A DNA stretch of 64,000 nt from Prevotella herbatica (GCF_017347605.1 NZ_AP024484.1:3052501-3116500), one strand, 5' to 3'; positions 15,851 to 25,340 are shown, numbered from the stretch's first letter. The notes: a model not told the origin generated them from the letters alone. Numbers and translations: made by a program.

Positions 15851-15968
15851 AGGCAACTATTATAAACAATATAGTCGCAAATATACTAAATAATTGTTTA
15901 GTATGTTACTATTTTGAAGAATATAATGCTATTTTTGAAGAATTTTAACCTAATGCTAATATTCATTG

Positions 15969-16041
15969 AGCGGCATGCGGGGGTCGAACCCGTGACCTTC
16001 GGCTTGGGAAGCCGACGCTCTACCAACTGAGCTAATGCCGC
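15969..16041 (-). tRNA. tRNA-Gly (CCC)
   Basis: Acceptor GCGGCAT/ATGCCGC, anticodon stem TCGGC/GCCGA with loop TTCCCAA, anticodon CCC, discriminator T as usual for Gly. Confidence 0.93.
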
Positions 16042-16049
16042 AATATCTG

Positions 16050-16122
16050 AGCCGATACCGGGACTCGAACCCGGGACCTATTCATTACGAATGAATTGCT
16101 CTACCAACTGAGCCATATCGGC
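16050..16122 (-). tRNA. tRNA-Thr (CGT)
   Basis: Acceptor GCCGATA/TATCGGC, anticodon stem ATTCA/TGAAT with loop TTCGTAA, anticodon CGT, T-loop TTCGAGT. Only 8 bp from tRNA-Gly, so co-transcribed. Confidence 0.93.
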
Positions 16123-16156
16123 AATGAAATCAAATTAATGTTTGGTGTTCGGAATG

Positions 16157-16164
16157 CAAAGGTA
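16157..16164 (-). promoter_or_regulatory. -7 box of the tRNA-Thr/Gly unit
   Basis: Minus-strand TACCTTTG followed by C, 35 bp upstream of tRNA-Thr; it sits just after the HD gene. Confidence 0.65.
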
Positions 16165-16189
16165 ATTGATTTTTTCTAAAGGTCCAAAT

Positions 16190-16822
16190 TTATTCAACAA
16201 TTTCTTTGTCATATATTCTTTCGAATTCGGTCCTTAGTAACTCGTCATCACTTATGATATTTTGTATGGTTTTCAGATTGTTAGCGTTTGGACTTCCTGG
16301 AATCCATAGGTGAATGTATCCGTTACATGAATATTTCTCATTCATGTGCTTTTGAAAGCGTGTCCATTGTTCTTCCTTATTTTTAGTTGGTTCGTTTTCA
16401 AGACCAAATTCTACCGCTCTTGTAAAAACAGTTTCAGGATCCAGATCACGGTCTGCTTCAGCTACTATTTTCCCATAAAGGCTGCGTGGTACATGACTGG
16501 AGCTCGCTCTATGATCTTCTACAGCTTCTTTCATTATCCTTAGTTGGTCATCACTGAACCATTTTTTAAGTCTGTTATCAGAAGATAGAATTTTACCGCT
16601 TGTTATATGGTGTATTGCTCTTGGACCACTCATGCCTAAATCATGGTAAGCAGCAATGACGTATGCTATATTGACATCCGCGCCTGTTTGGTGTGCCAGT
16701 TGAATGGAATTATCAATAACTCTCATTACATGTTGCAGCCCATGGCTTTTGCCGAAGTCGTTGTATTTTGGAAGAATGTTTCTTTCAATGAATTCCATTA
16801 TCTCTAGTGATACTTGTTGCAT
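16190..16822 (-). CDS. HD-domain phosphohydrolase
   Basis: 210 aa. The HD metal site is visible as HGLQHVMRVIDNS (first His), AAYHDLGMSG (His-Asp) and VEDHRASSSH, followed by VAEADRDLDPETVF. Such proteins are small metal-dependent phosphohydrolases, often acting on nucleotides; the substrate is not known. It lies 21 bp downstream of menA and is probably the last gene of that unit. Confidence 0.88.
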   Translation of the reverse strand: MQQVSLEIMEFIERNILPKYNDFGKSHGLQHVMRVIDNSIQLAHQTGADVNIAYVIAAYHDLGMSGPRAIHHITSGKILSSDNRLKKWFSDDQLRIMKEAVEDHRASSSHVPRSLYGKIVAEADRDLDPETVFTRAVEFGLENEPTKNKEEQWTRFQKHMNEKYSCNGYIHLWIPGSPNANNLKTIQNIISDDELLRTEFERIYDKEIVE

Positions 16823-16843
16823 TATAGTATAGATATTTATTCG

Positions 16844-17761
16844 TTATAGTAAGATTGATAGGGCAGAAAGTGCACAGAATATAAGCATGTTTCGTGATGT
16901 CTGTCCTAATATTGAATTTAACTCTTTTCCATGTTTTATTCTGATCATTTTACGATATGCTAAGTAATGCATAGGCACATATAATAAAGGTAGTGCTGTT
17001 AAAATCAGATTCTTTCCTGTGATATATGCGGCAAAACACATTGCGATTGCTCCCATAAAACCAATAAAGAAATATAATCTTTCACCTATTTTCTCACCAA
17101 CCCTAACTATTAGTGTTATCTTGCCGTCATGTTTATCGTTATCTCGGTCTCTATAATTATTTATTATTAATAAGGTATCAATAACTAATCCACAACCAAT
17201 TGAGGCGGCAAACACATTAAGCTGTATATCTTTTTGTATAAAGGGTACTACAACATAATATGTTATGCATACTGGTATTATCCCAAAGAACACAATAACC
17301 AATACGTCTCCGAGACCGAGATATGACAGCATTGTGGTATATAGAAAACAACAAACAACGCATATAAATCCTATTAAAAGCATTTCTATACCACCATAAA
17401 GTATAAGTGGCAAACCAATAACGCATGCTATGAGCGTAGTTGCAATAATGCCGTATTTCATGGCATTTAATGTTATCCAGCCTTCAGAACATGCTCTTTT
17501 GGGACCAAGACGAGTTTCTGAATCATCGTTTCCTTTAATACAGTCAAAGTAATCATTAATGAAATTTGCGTCAATTTGCATTATTATTGCAAATAGAAAA
17601 CATAAAGCTGCTGGTATTATGTTGAAGCCGGTTACTCCTGTTTTATTAAAGACAAGCGCTAAAGCTACAATGACAGGTAATGCTGCACCAGTAAGAGTCT
17701 TTGGCCTAGCCGCGAGTATCCATGCCTTGAAGCTGTTAGTTATAATATTTTGATTATTCAT
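16844..17761 (-). CDS. menA: 1,4-dihydroxy-2-naphthoate polyprenyltransferase
   Basis: 305 aa, UbiA family, integral inner-membrane protein with about eight to nine hydrophobic helices. It prenylates DHNA in menaquinone synthesis. The substrate motifs are the Asp-rich DANFINDYFDCIKGNDD (64-80) and the second loop NNYRDRDNDKHDGKITL; ARPKTLTGAALPVIVA near the N-terminus is also typical of MenA. Other men genes are not in the window. It follows the porin gene by 19 bp. Confidence 0.94.
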   Translation of the reverse strand: MNNQNIITNSFKAWILAARPKTLTGAALPVIVALALVFNKTGVTGFNIIPAALCFLFAIIMQIDANFINDYFDCIKGNDDSETRLGPKRACSEGWITLNAMKYGIIATTLIACVIGLPLILYGGIEMLLIGFICVVCCFLYTTMLSYLGLGDVLVIVFFGIIPVCITYYVVVPFIQKDIQLNVFAASIGCGLVIDTLLIINNYRDRDNDKHDGKITLIVRVGEKIGERLYFFIGFMGAIAMCFAAYITGKNLILTALPLLYVPMHYLAYRKMIRIKHGKELNSILGQTSRNMLIFCALSALSILL

Positions 17762-17780
17762 ATTTACCTCTTTCCTGTTT

Positions 17781-20099
17781 CTAGTTAAAGAAATTCCAAC
17801 TTATTCCAATTCTGAGTATTCTCTCGTTTAGTGGATAGTGGGGACTCAGGAAGTAGTTCTTGTTTCCATTTCCTGCATTAACATGACTCATCATTATAAA
17901 GAAACGTGTATGCTTTAGATGAAAATTAGCGTAAACATTAACGATAGGATAGTTTCCTATATTTACTCTGCTATCTGTTCCGTTTGTTGTACTTGTATTT
18001 GTCTGTACTGTATACTGTCCAATTCCAGGGATATATTCTGGAGCATAATATTCCGTAAAATATCTAACATCACTACCCAAATCACATTTCAGTACATGTG
18101 CAATCTTGAATCTAAGATACAAATTACTGTATATGTTCAAATCCGGTACAGGAAGAGCATCTTTGTTGCTTGATTTTTGATACGTGATTTCATTCTCCCA
18201 GTTAAGAGGCCCTAGTGTGAAATCCTGTGATAACGAAGCTGTTATGAGATTTATTGCTCCACTATTTTGCTTCACAGTAATGGCGTTGCCAAGTCTATTT
18301 AGATCTTTGTCTATTGTATACGAAGATGCAAAATAAGTATAATTCTTTATTTCGTCTACTGCTACACGTAGTGACGTGCGCGTCTTCTTATAGCTAAACA
18401 CACCCTGAATACGTGAATGAATAACCTTGTCCAAATCGTTATTATCCCACCAATAGTGCATTGAGTGGTAATGACGATAGTAGAAAGTTGGATTCAGTCT
18501 GTATAAAAAGCCGCTTGCCGCAAGAGTTACAGTGTCGCCAAATAGCTTGAAGTTAAGATCTGCTGTAGCATCAAATTTCACTTGTCCTGCATCTGCACCA
18601 GTAAGCCAAGTCTCACCGATAACACTGTAATGGAATGTCTTTCCTTGCGTCTTGTTTATCATTCCTCCAATGCTTATATTATGCTCATTGTAAGATTTTG
18701 TACCAATAGAGTCGGGGAGTGTGAAATGACGTAAGTCTGATGTTACAAATGCTTTGATTCCAGATTTCGCCCATTTATTAAATCCTTCAAGAAGAGATAT
18801 TGCAAATGTATTTTTAAGACTGTAATGGCTCGTTTTATCGTATATAGAGTCGCCTGATAGCTTTTCGTCTACTTTATAAGTATTTGCATAGAACTTGTCT
18901 GGAGTTTCATAAGCTTGATATATACGTGTGTAGTTGTTAAATTCCAACGTATGAATAAAACTTGTTACTGGAACGAACTCATTTTTTAACCATGCGGTGT
19001 CTTTTTTTGTATTTTTCTCTGCTAAGAGAATACTGTCAGCTGATTCTTTGCTGATTGATAAACGTTTGCTGGTATTCTCTTTTTTGTCTGGTTCTGTGCC
19101 GGCAATCTTTGCATTGTCAGGCCTTCCGGCAAAAGATTTTGGCTCTTTTTCGTTGGGGCTGTCATTAAGCTTATTATCTTTATTTTTCTCTGCAGTGGCG
19201 TTTTCTTTTTTAGACTCCATCGCAAATTTCTTCGCCTTGATTTCGTCTTCAGTCATTTTCACCTTTCTACTAAAACCAATGTTGTAGCGTTGTGTGAACA
19301 GAATATGTTGGTTATCATTTCTATTCCAGTTCTTTTCTAATACAGTTGGTATCTCGTTGGTTGCATAATTATCACTAAAACTTTCGGGATGCTTTATGTA
19401 ATTATCGTCTTTAATACCTCCATTCTCAGCCATCTTCTGATGATTTGTAGAGACAAGAAGATGTGCTTGGTAATTGTCGTCAATATATGAACCATACATC
19501 GTATAGTTGAAATTTGACGCACTTTGGTTTTGGTAATATCCACGACCGTATAGATAGTCAAATTTAAAGCCAACTCCAAGCTTTTTACCGGCGTTGACAC
19601 CGAATTTAGCCGTGAAATGATCTTCTCCATTTATTCTATCTCCAGCATTATTATACGTAACATTAGTAAATGGTGACAATGTGTTGGTGAAATCGAATTT
19701 GTCTTCAGGCGTAATGAAAAAGTCATAAGGTTGTGTGAAGATAAACTGTCCAGTATTGACTCGATCAATAAATACACGGTTGATGCGTGGCGCACCAAGG
19801 TTACCGGTGGTATTGAATTCACCTCGCATGCCAGTTGTGAATATTGAATTCATAAACATATGAGGAATGGTGTCAAGTACAGCATCTGTCCTGTCACCAA
19901 ACCTTTTGTCTATTGTCCAAACCTTAATACCCTTTGGTATTTCTTTGTCAGAGCCTAATGAATCTATTTTATTTTTGCCTCCTCGTTTGGTAATATTTCC
20001 TGCTTCGTCCATTTGGTTGTAAGAACCGTTATCATTGAATTGGGCGAATATATTAGATACCGAAAGAAGGAGGACGACTATAAATAATATTCTTTTCAT
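17781..20099 (-). CDS. Putative outer-membrane porin (Porin_10-like)
   Basis: 772 aa with a signal peptide (MKRILFIVVLLLSVSNIFAQ). After a short N-terminal region, the chain shows many alternating strands ending in aromatic residues (KLGVGFKFDYLYGRGYYQN, HSYVIGET-type segments) and finishes in IGISWNFFN with a terminal aromatic-polar pair, as expected of a large beta-barrel. A charged, low-complexity insert (KKENATAEKNKDNKLND, about 290-350) likely forms an extracellular or periplasmic loop. It begins 4 bp inside the previous small gene. Confidence 0.85.
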   Translation of the reverse strand: MKRILFIVVLLLSVSNIFAQFNDNGSYNQMDEAGNITKRGGKNKIDSLGSDKEIPKGIKVWTIDKRFGDRTDAVLDTIPHMFMNSIFTTGMRGEFNTTGNLGAPRINRVFIDRVNTGQFIFTQPYDFFITPEDKFDFTNTLSPFTNVTYNNAGDRINGEDHFTAKFGVNAGKKLGVGFKFDYLYGRGYYQNQSASNFNYTMYGSYIDDNYQAHLLVSTNHQKMAENGGIKDDNYIKHPESFSDNYATNEIPTVLEKNWNRNDNQHILFTQRYNIGFSRKVKMTEDEIKAKKFAMESKKENATAEKNKDNKLNDSPNEKEPKSFAGRPDNAKIAGTEPDKKENTSKRLSISKESADSILLAEKNTKKDTAWLKNEFVPVTSFIHTLEFNNYTRIYQAYETPDKFYANTYKVDEKLSGDSIYDKTSHYSLKNTFAISLLEGFNKWAKSGIKAFVTSDLRHFTLPDSIGTKSYNEHNISIGGMINKTQGKTFHYSVIGETWLTGADAGQVKFDATADLNFKLFGDTVTLAASGFLYRLNPTFYYRHYHSMHYWWDNNDLDKVIHSRIQGVFSYKKTRTSLRVAVDEIKNYTYFASSYTIDKDLNRLGNAITVKQNSGAINLITASLSQDFTLGPLNWENEITYQKSSNKDALPVPDLNIYSNLYLRFKIAHVLKCDLGSDVRYFTEYYAPEYIPGIGQYTVQTNTSTTNGTDSRVNIGNYPIVNVYANFHLKHTRFFIMMSHVNAGNGNKNYFLSPHYPLNERILRIGISWNFFN

Positions 20100-20347
20100 T
20101 TATGGAACATTCGTAGTGACACTTCGATAAATTTCAATACTACCGCAATGATAAGTACCACTGCACCTGTAATCTTAAAATCTGATTTTGTGTAAATTAT
20201 TACTCCAGTAATAGCCAACACCATAAATGCAACGTTTATGATATTGCGATATTTAAACATTGAATCTTTGCCATTATTTAATTTCGGCTGAGTATGATGT
20301 GGCTTAACAGCGTATTCTCTCTCGTCTTTATTTATATTTTCTTCCAT
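20096..20347 (-). CDS. Small membrane protein, two helices
   Basis: 83 aa. A charged N-terminus (MEENINKDEREYAVKPHHTQ) is followed by two hydrophobic stretches, INVAFMVLAITGVIIYT and ITGAVVLIIAVVLKFIEV. It overlaps the porin start by 4 bp and follows the DUF4468 gene by 10 bp, so it is part of that unit. The family is widespread as a hypothetical in Bacteroidales; no function is known to me. Confidence 0.75.
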   Translation of the reverse strand: MEENINKDEREYAVKPHHTQPKLNNGKDSMFKYRNIINVAFMVLAITGVIIYTKSDFKITGAVVLIIAVVLKFIEVSLRMFHK

Positions 20348-20357
20348 AATCTTTTTA

Positions 20358-21167
20358 TTATTTTTGTTCTAATGTCAATTTTATATTATTGAAAATTTCG
20401 TTTATTCGATCTATAGTCTTGATTCTGAACTTAGCGTTAAGTCTGTTCATTTTTCCTTTACGATTGATGCTTTCCTTATCAGAAATCAGATTTTCGGCAG
20501 AATCTTTGAAACCTGTAACACGACCCTGTTCGTAGTTGTAGTTAATACGGCTTATTGTGACTTTAGCCTTGTTGTCATCGCATTCTGCAATGATAGTATA
20601 TGAAAACTCTGTTCTGTCAAGAGACAGAAAGTTGTTTGAGAAAACAAGCCATTCAATGCACTTTGCAGCAATAATATGTTTTTCTTTGTTTACGAGCGCA
20701 ATTCTGCTATTTGTTTGATTAGCGTCAGTTGTTATTGAACTGATCGCAGAATAAAGCTTGTCGTATATCTCGCTAGCGTCCATTCCGGGTAAATCTTCGT
20801 TGAGCGAAAATACAACGTTACCATTCTCTTCAGGTACGGCTCCTGCAAGGTATTTGGAGTTTTCTTCAGGAATTTCTTCTTTTACAACTGTATTTGTTTT
20901 TGGTGCTTGTGTTGGAACCGTCCATTCAGAAGCACTATTATCATCTTTTTTGTTATTTGAAGTAGCTTGTTCTAATTCTTTGGCAGCTTTCAATGCATCA
21001 TCGGCAGCTTTTTGTGCTTCCTCTGCTGCTTTCTTAGCTTCTGCAGCCTTCTTGGCGGCCTCAGCCTTTAGTTGTTCAATTTTTGTATTACTTTGTGTTG
21101 TCTTAATATCTTGTGCAATTCCCAAAATTGGCAAAAAGCAGAGTGACAATATAAATAATTTCTTCAT
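20358..21167 (-). CDS. DUF4468-type secreted protein with Ala/Lys-rich coiled coil
   Basis: 269 aa. A signal peptide (MKKLFILSLCFLPILGIAQ) precedes a long Ala/Lys/Glu coiled coil (about residues 30-72, repeats of AEAAKKA / AEEAQKA), then a linker and a C-terminal TBP-like domain (VFSLNEDLPGMDASEIYDKL, AKCIEWLVFSNNFLSLDRTEF, FSYTIIAECDDNKAKVTI) typical of DUF4468. It is the first gene of the unit continuing into the small membrane protein, porin, menA and HD genes. Probably periplasmic; role unknown. Confidence 0.82.
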   Translation of the reverse strand: MKKLFILSLCFLPILGIAQDIKTTQSNTKIEQLKAEAAKKAAEAKKAAEEAQKAADDALKAAKELEQATSNNKKDDNSASEWTVPTQAPKTNTVVKEEIPEENSKYLAGAVPEENGNVVFSLNEDLPGMDASEIYDKLYSAISSITTDANQTNSRIALVNKEKHIIAAKCIEWLVFSNNFLSLDRTEFSYTIIAECDDNKAKVTISRINYNYEQGRVTGFKDSAENLISDKESINRKGKMNRLNAKFRIKTIDRINEIFNNIKLTLEQK

Positions 21168-21275
21168 AATGCTAATTTATTACAATAATATAATTACGGC
21201 AAAAGTAATAAAAAAAGATGAGAGCAATTAGATAGGTGTAGGTAGATTTCTTAAACTTAACTATAATTAATAGAT

Positions 21276-23318
21276 TTACTCCTTTAATTTTAGCTGGTCT
21301 TGCAACCTTATAATTTCATCTCTATATTGAGCAGCCTGAATGAAGTCAAGATTTTTAGCAGCCATTTTCATTAACTCCGTTGTGTTGTCTATACTTCGTT
21401 GCAGTTCATCGTGTGACATGTGTTTCACAATTGTATCTGCAGCAAAAGTACCGTACTCAGGTTCAATATATGCGTTTGGTGCTATATTGTTACCACCCCT
21501 ACCTGAAGCATTGTTCGTGTCATTGCCCATTGCTAGTGATGAACCAATCTTCTTGGTAATCTGCTGAGGAGTAATATTGTGGTCTTGATTATATTTAAGC
21601 TGAATGCTACGTCGTCTTGCAGTTTCGTCAATAGTACGTTGCATACTATCAGTTATTTTGTCTGCATACATAATAACCCTTCCGTTGACATTTCGTGCTG
21701 CACGTCCGGCTGTCTGAGTCAAACTTCTGTGACTTCTCAGAAATCCTTCTTTGTCTGCGTCGAGAATCGCAACTAATGAAACCTCCGGCAAATCAAGTCC
21801 TTCACGAAGTAAGTTTACACCAACAAGAACATCATAAACACCAGCTCTTAAATCATTCATTATTCTTACTCTGTCAAGAGTTGCCACATCACTATGTATA
21901 TAATTGGCCTTTACGTCATGGTTCAAAAGATATTCTGTAAGTTCTTCTGCCATTCGTTTCGTCAATGTAGTTACAAGAACTCTCTCATTTTTGTTGCATC
22001 TAGTAAGGATTTCGTCCATAAGGTCGTCAATCTGATTTTCAGATGGTCTGACATCTATTTCTGGATCAAGTAATCCTGTAGGTCGTATAATCTGCTCAAC
22101 GACAACACCTTCAGCTTCCTCAATTTCGTAGTTGGCAGGAGTGGCACTAACGTAAATAATTTGGTTTATTAATTCGTGGAATTCTTCAAATCTCAAAGGA
22201 CGGTTGTCAAATGCAGCTGGAAGTCTGAAACCAAATTCAACAAGATTTTGCTTTCTGGCTCTATCTCCACCATACATAGCGCTGATTTGTGGAACGCTTA
22301 CGTGACTTTCATCAATAACCATTAGGTAATCTTTAGGGAAAAAGTCCAAAAGGCAGTAAGGTCTTTCTCCAGCATTTCTGCCATCAAAATATCTTGAATA
22401 ATTTTCTATTCCACTACAGTGACCGAGCTCTTTCATCATTTCCATATCATATTCTACTCTCTCTTTAATTCTCTGAGCCTTAATATTATCTCCTATTTCG
22501 CTAAAGTAGTTTACTTGCTTTGTAAGATCATCTTGAATTTGTCTTATGGCTAGTTCAGTCTGTTCTTTCGTCGTGACAAAAAGATTTGCTGGATATATTT
22601 CATATTCTTCAAATGATGTAAAGGTATGAAATGTAATGCTGTCAACTTCTTCTATGCTGTCAATTTCGTCATCCCACCATGTCACCCTAAGAGCGTTGTC
22701 GCTATAGGCCATAAAGATATCAACTGTATCACCTTTTACCCTGAAGTTTCCGCGTTGCAATTCAATATCATTTCTTACATAGAGAGCACTAACTAATTGT
22801 CGCAAAAATTCATTGCGGTCTATAGTCTGTCCTTTTTTTATTTTTATTACGCTTTCCTGCATGGCTGCTGGACCGCCCATACCATATATGCATGATACAG
22901 AAGACACGACAACAACATCCTTGCGTCCTGACAATAAGGCAGAAACAGTACTCAATCTCAGTTTGTCAATCTCTTCATTTATGGCAAGATCCTTTTCTAT
23001 GTATGTATCAGAAGATGGCAGATAAGCCTCTGGCTGGTAATAGTCATAATATGATACGTAATACTCCACAGCATTATTTGGAAAAAATCCTTTCATTTCT
23101 TCATAAAGCTGTGCCGCAAGAGTCTTGTTGTGGCTTAATATAAGGGTAGGCTTGTTTATGTTGGCAATAACATTAGCTACTGTAAACGTTTTTCCTGATC
23201 CTGTCACTCCAAGAAGTACTTGAGCAGGTGCTCCTTGTTGTAATTCTTCAGTTAATTGTTTTATAGCTTCCGGCTGATCTCCGGTTGGACTATATTTTGA
23301 AGTTAGTTTAAAATCCAT
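21276..23318 (-). CDS. uvrB: UvrABC excinuclease subunit B
   Basis: 680 aa, full length. It is the damage-verifying DNA helicase of nucleotide excision repair. Walker A LGVTGSGKTFTVANV (36-50), the beta-hairpin YYDYYQPEAYLPSSDTYIE, helicase motifs FPKDYLMVIDESHV and LVGVNLLREGLDLPEVSL, DADKEGFLRS, and a C-terminal UVR domain (ELMKMAAKNLDFIQAAQYRDE) that contacts UvrC are all present. It has its own promoter at 23341-23348. Confidence 0.98.
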   Translation of the reverse strand: MDFKLTSKYSPTGDQPEAIKQLTEELQQGAPAQVLLGVTGSGKTFTVANVIANINKPTLILSHNKTLAAQLYEEMKGFFPNNAVEYYVSYYDYYQPEAYLPSSDTYIEKDLAINEEIDKLRLSTVSALLSGRKDVVVVSSVSCIYGMGGPAAMQESVIKIKKGQTIDRNEFLRQLVSALYVRNDIELQRGNFRVKGDTVDIFMAYSDNALRVTWWDDEIDSIEEVDSITFHTFTSFEEYEIYPANLFVTTKEQTELAIRQIQDDLTKQVNYFSEIGDNIKAQRIKERVEYDMEMMKELGHCSGIENYSRYFDGRNAGERPYCLLDFFPKDYLMVIDESHVSVPQISAMYGGDRARKQNLVEFGFRLPAAFDNRPLRFEEFHELINQIIYVSATPANYEIEEAEGVVVEQIIRPTGLLDPEIDVRPSENQIDDLMDEILTRCNKNERVLVTTLTKRMAEELTEYLLNHDVKANYIHSDVATLDRVRIMNDLRAGVYDVLVGVNLLREGLDLPEVSLVAILDADKEGFLRSHRSLTQTAGRAARNVNGRVIMYADKITDSMQRTIDETARRRSIQLKYNQDHNITPQQITKKIGSSLAMGNDTNNASGRGGNNIAPNAYIEPEYGTFAADTIVKHMSHDELQRSIDNTTELMKMAAKNLDFIQAAQYRDEIIRLQDQLKLKE

Positions 23319-23340
23319 GTCAAATCCCTTATGTAAACTG

Positions 23341-23348
23341 CAAAAATA
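23341..23348 (-). promoter_or_regulatory. uvrB -7 box
   Basis: Minus-strand TATTTTTG followed by C, 22 bp upstream of the uvrB start. No clear SOS-type operator was seen. Confidence 0.55.
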
Positions 23349-23410
23349 CTAAATTATCAGCTAATATGAGTTATAAAGACTAATAAATTGCGAAAAAGTG
23401 TATTATTTAC

Positions 23411-23441
23411 TTTGTAAATCAGGGAAAAGTAAGTAACTTTG
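23411..23441 (+). promoter_or_regulatory. bamD promoter
   Basis: TTTG (23411-23414), 19-bp spacer, TAACTTTG (23434-23441), 20 bp before the bamD ATG. Confidence 0.75.
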
Positions 23442-23460
23442 CATCTCAATATATTTAAAT

Positions 23461-24300
23461 ATGAAGAAATATAGTCTATTCCCAATATGCCTGGCGATGC
23501 TTTTTTCAAGTTGCGCCAGTGAATTCAATAAGGTTTATAAGACTGATGATTATCAGTATAAATACGAGTACGCTAAAGAATGCTATGCTAATGGTAAGTA
23601 CACGCGTGCTATAACGTTGCTTACAGATCTTATTACAATAGAAAAGGGAACAGACAATGCCCAGGAAAGTCTTTATATGTTAGCTATGGCTGAATATAAT
23701 AGCATGGACTATGAAGGGGCTGCTCAAGCTTTCAAGCGATATTATCAGTCATATCCAAAAGGATATTTGGCAGAGATGTCACATTATTATGAGGGACTTA
23801 GCTTGTATATGAGTACTCCGGAACCACGTCTTGATCAATCTATGACTATTTCTGCTATTTCTGCTTTTCAAACATATTTAGACTTATATCCTGATGCAAA
23901 GTTGAAAGAGTCTGCTCAAAAGAAATTGTTCGAGTTGCAAGATAAGTTGGTTTTGAAGGAACTTTATTCTGCAAGACTATATTATAACCTTGGCCCTTAT
24001 TTCGGTAATTGCACTGATGGTGGCAATAATTATGAGGCTTGCATTGTAACTAGTCAGAATGCTCTTAAGGATTACCCTTATACAAGTATGCGTGAAGATT
24101 TCTCTGTTTTAATTATGAAGAGTAAGTTTGAACTTGCTGAACAGAGTGTTGACGAGAAACGCCTTGACAGATATCAGGATGCAGAAGATGAGTGTTATGG
24201 TTTCCTTAATGAATTTCCAGATTCAAAGGATAAGAATTTAGCTCAAAAATTTATTGAGAAATGCAAGAAATATACTGGAGAAAATAATAACGATAAATAA
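23461..24300 (+). CDS. bamD: Outer membrane assembly lipoprotein BamD
   Basis: 279 aa with lipobox signal MKKYSLFPICLAMLFSSCAS (Cys18). Five TPR-like repeats follow (YEYAKECYANGKYTRAITLL, MLAMAEYNSMDYEGAAQAFK, YYEGLSLY.. and others), the architecture of the BamD/YfiO component of the beta-barrel assembly machine, which holds BamA to the inner face of the outer membrane. It is first in a unit with the omega-like subunit and a DUF4293 gene, the order found across Bacteroidales. Confidence 0.93.
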   Translation: MKKYSLFPICLAMLFSSCASEFNKVYKTDDYQYKYEYAKECYANGKYTRAITLLTDLITIEKGTDNAQESLYMLAMAEYNSMDYEGAAQAFKRYYQSYPKGYLAEMSHYYEGLSLYMSTPEPRLDQSMTISAISAFQTYLDLYPDAKLKESAQKKLFELQDKLVLKELYSARLYYNLGPYFGNCTDGGNNYEACIVTSQNALKDYPYTSMREDFSVLIMKSKFELAEQSVDEKRLDRYQDAEDECYGFLNEFPDSKDKNLAQKFIEKCKKYTGENNNDK

Positions 24301-24308
24301 ACAAATAA

Positions 24309-24647
24309 ATGGATTACAAGAAGTCAAAAGCACCAGTGAACACAGTCACTCGTAACATTATGGATCTATGTGACGAAACTGGTAATATTTATGAGAGTGT
24401 AGCTATCATAGCTAAACGCGCAAATCAGATCTCTGTTGAAATCAAACAAGAACTTAACAAAAAATTGGCAGAGTTCGCTTCTTACAATGATTCTCTTGAG
24501 GAAGTGTTTGAAAATCGCGAGCAGATTGAAATTTCACGTTATTATGAGAAACTTCCTAAGCCAATCTTGTTGGCTACTCAGGAATTTGTAGACGGTAACA
24601 TTTATTGGCGTGATCCTGCAAAGGATACTGTTAATAACGAGAACTAA
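24309..24647 (+). CDS. rpoZ: RNA polymerase omega / Rpb6-like subunit
   Basis: 112 aa, downstream of bamD by 8 bp. TRNIMDLCDETGNIYESVAIIAKRANQI carries the conserved omega core (a helix with AKRA near residues 38-42), and the C-terminal PKPILLATQEFVDGNIYW matches Bacteroidetes omega-like proteins. It would help assemble and stabilise core RNA polymerase. The sequence is divergent from proteobacterial RpoZ, so the assignment leans on gene order plus the AKRA-type motif. Its stop codon overlaps the start of the next gene by one base. Confidence 0.85.
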   Translation: MDYKKSKAPVNTVTRNIMDLCDETGNIYESVAIIAKRANQISVEIKQELNKKLAEFASYNDSLEEVFENREQIEISRYYEKLPKPILLATQEFVDGNIYWRDPAKDTVNNEN

Positions 24648-25108
24648 TGATACAGCGTAGACAGACTTTATTTCTGCTTGTAGCTCTTATTCTCACTATT
24701 GTATGTCTTTCTTTGCCGGTTGCGGTGTTTGAACCAACTGGTATGGGCGTAAATACAGATGTATATAATTTGTGGATAAAGAACGGAAGTGGTGCATTAG
24801 ATTTTAAGGTGTGTCCTCTGTTTGTGATTCTTTTACTTACTTGTCCTATCAACTTGTGGGCAATATTCAAGTTTCATGACAGAAAGTTTCAAGCTCGTCT
24901 CTGTGTTGTTAATATATTGCTGATACTTTTGTGGTATGTGGCATATATGTATTTCACAATGTTAGGTGGTCTTGCATTTGAAAATCAAACTTTGCACTTC
25001 GCATTTACGGCTTGTCTGCCATTTATATCAATAGTTTTGTATATTATGGCACGTCATTCAATAATTGCAGATGAAAAGCTCGTTAGGGCTGCTGATAGAA
25101 TTAGATAG
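24647..25108 (+). CDS. DUF4293-family membrane protein
   Basis: 153 aa with four hydrophobic helices (about 8-28, 50-70, 83-103 and 113-135). The start MIQRRQTLFLLVALILTIVC and the overall pattern match the Bacteroidetes DUF4293 family, nearly always found after bamD and the omega-like gene. It is the last gene of the unit and is followed 18 bp later by a strong terminator. Function unknown. Confidence 0.85.
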   Translation: MIQRRQTLFLLVALILTIVCLSLPVAVFEPTGMGVNTDVYNLWIKNGSGALDFKVCPLFVILLLTCPINLWAIFKFHDRKFQARLCVVNILLILLWYVAYMYFTMLGGLAFENQTLHFAFTACLPFISIVLYIMARHSIIADEKLVRAADRIR

Positions 25109-25125
25109 TAATACACATAACATAG

Positions 25126-25165
25126 AAGCGCTGGAGTTACCTAAACTCCAGCGCTTTTTTATTTT
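25126..25165 (+). terminator. Strong terminator of the bamD unit
   Basis: Perfect 13-bp stem (AAGCGCTGGAGTT / AACTCCAGCGCTT) with a 5-nt loop, then TTTTATTTTT. Confidence 0.95.
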
Positions 25166-25340
25166 TAGCTATGTTGACTCTTGAATCGTATATGGAAGTT
25201 TACGTAATAACATGGAATTTTAGTATATTGAGCTACGTTATTGACAGCCGATTTAACGATAAAACGATAAATCAATTTCATCTACGTTTCACTCCCTTTG
25301 TTTAAAGGCTATCTAAACGATTACGTAGCTTCGTAGCTAA

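Noticed and set aside
25166..25340. Short palindromes (TAGCTTCGTAGCTA and similar) between two terminators as a regulatory RNA
   Set aside because: Small, AT-rich and without a promoter; probably chance.
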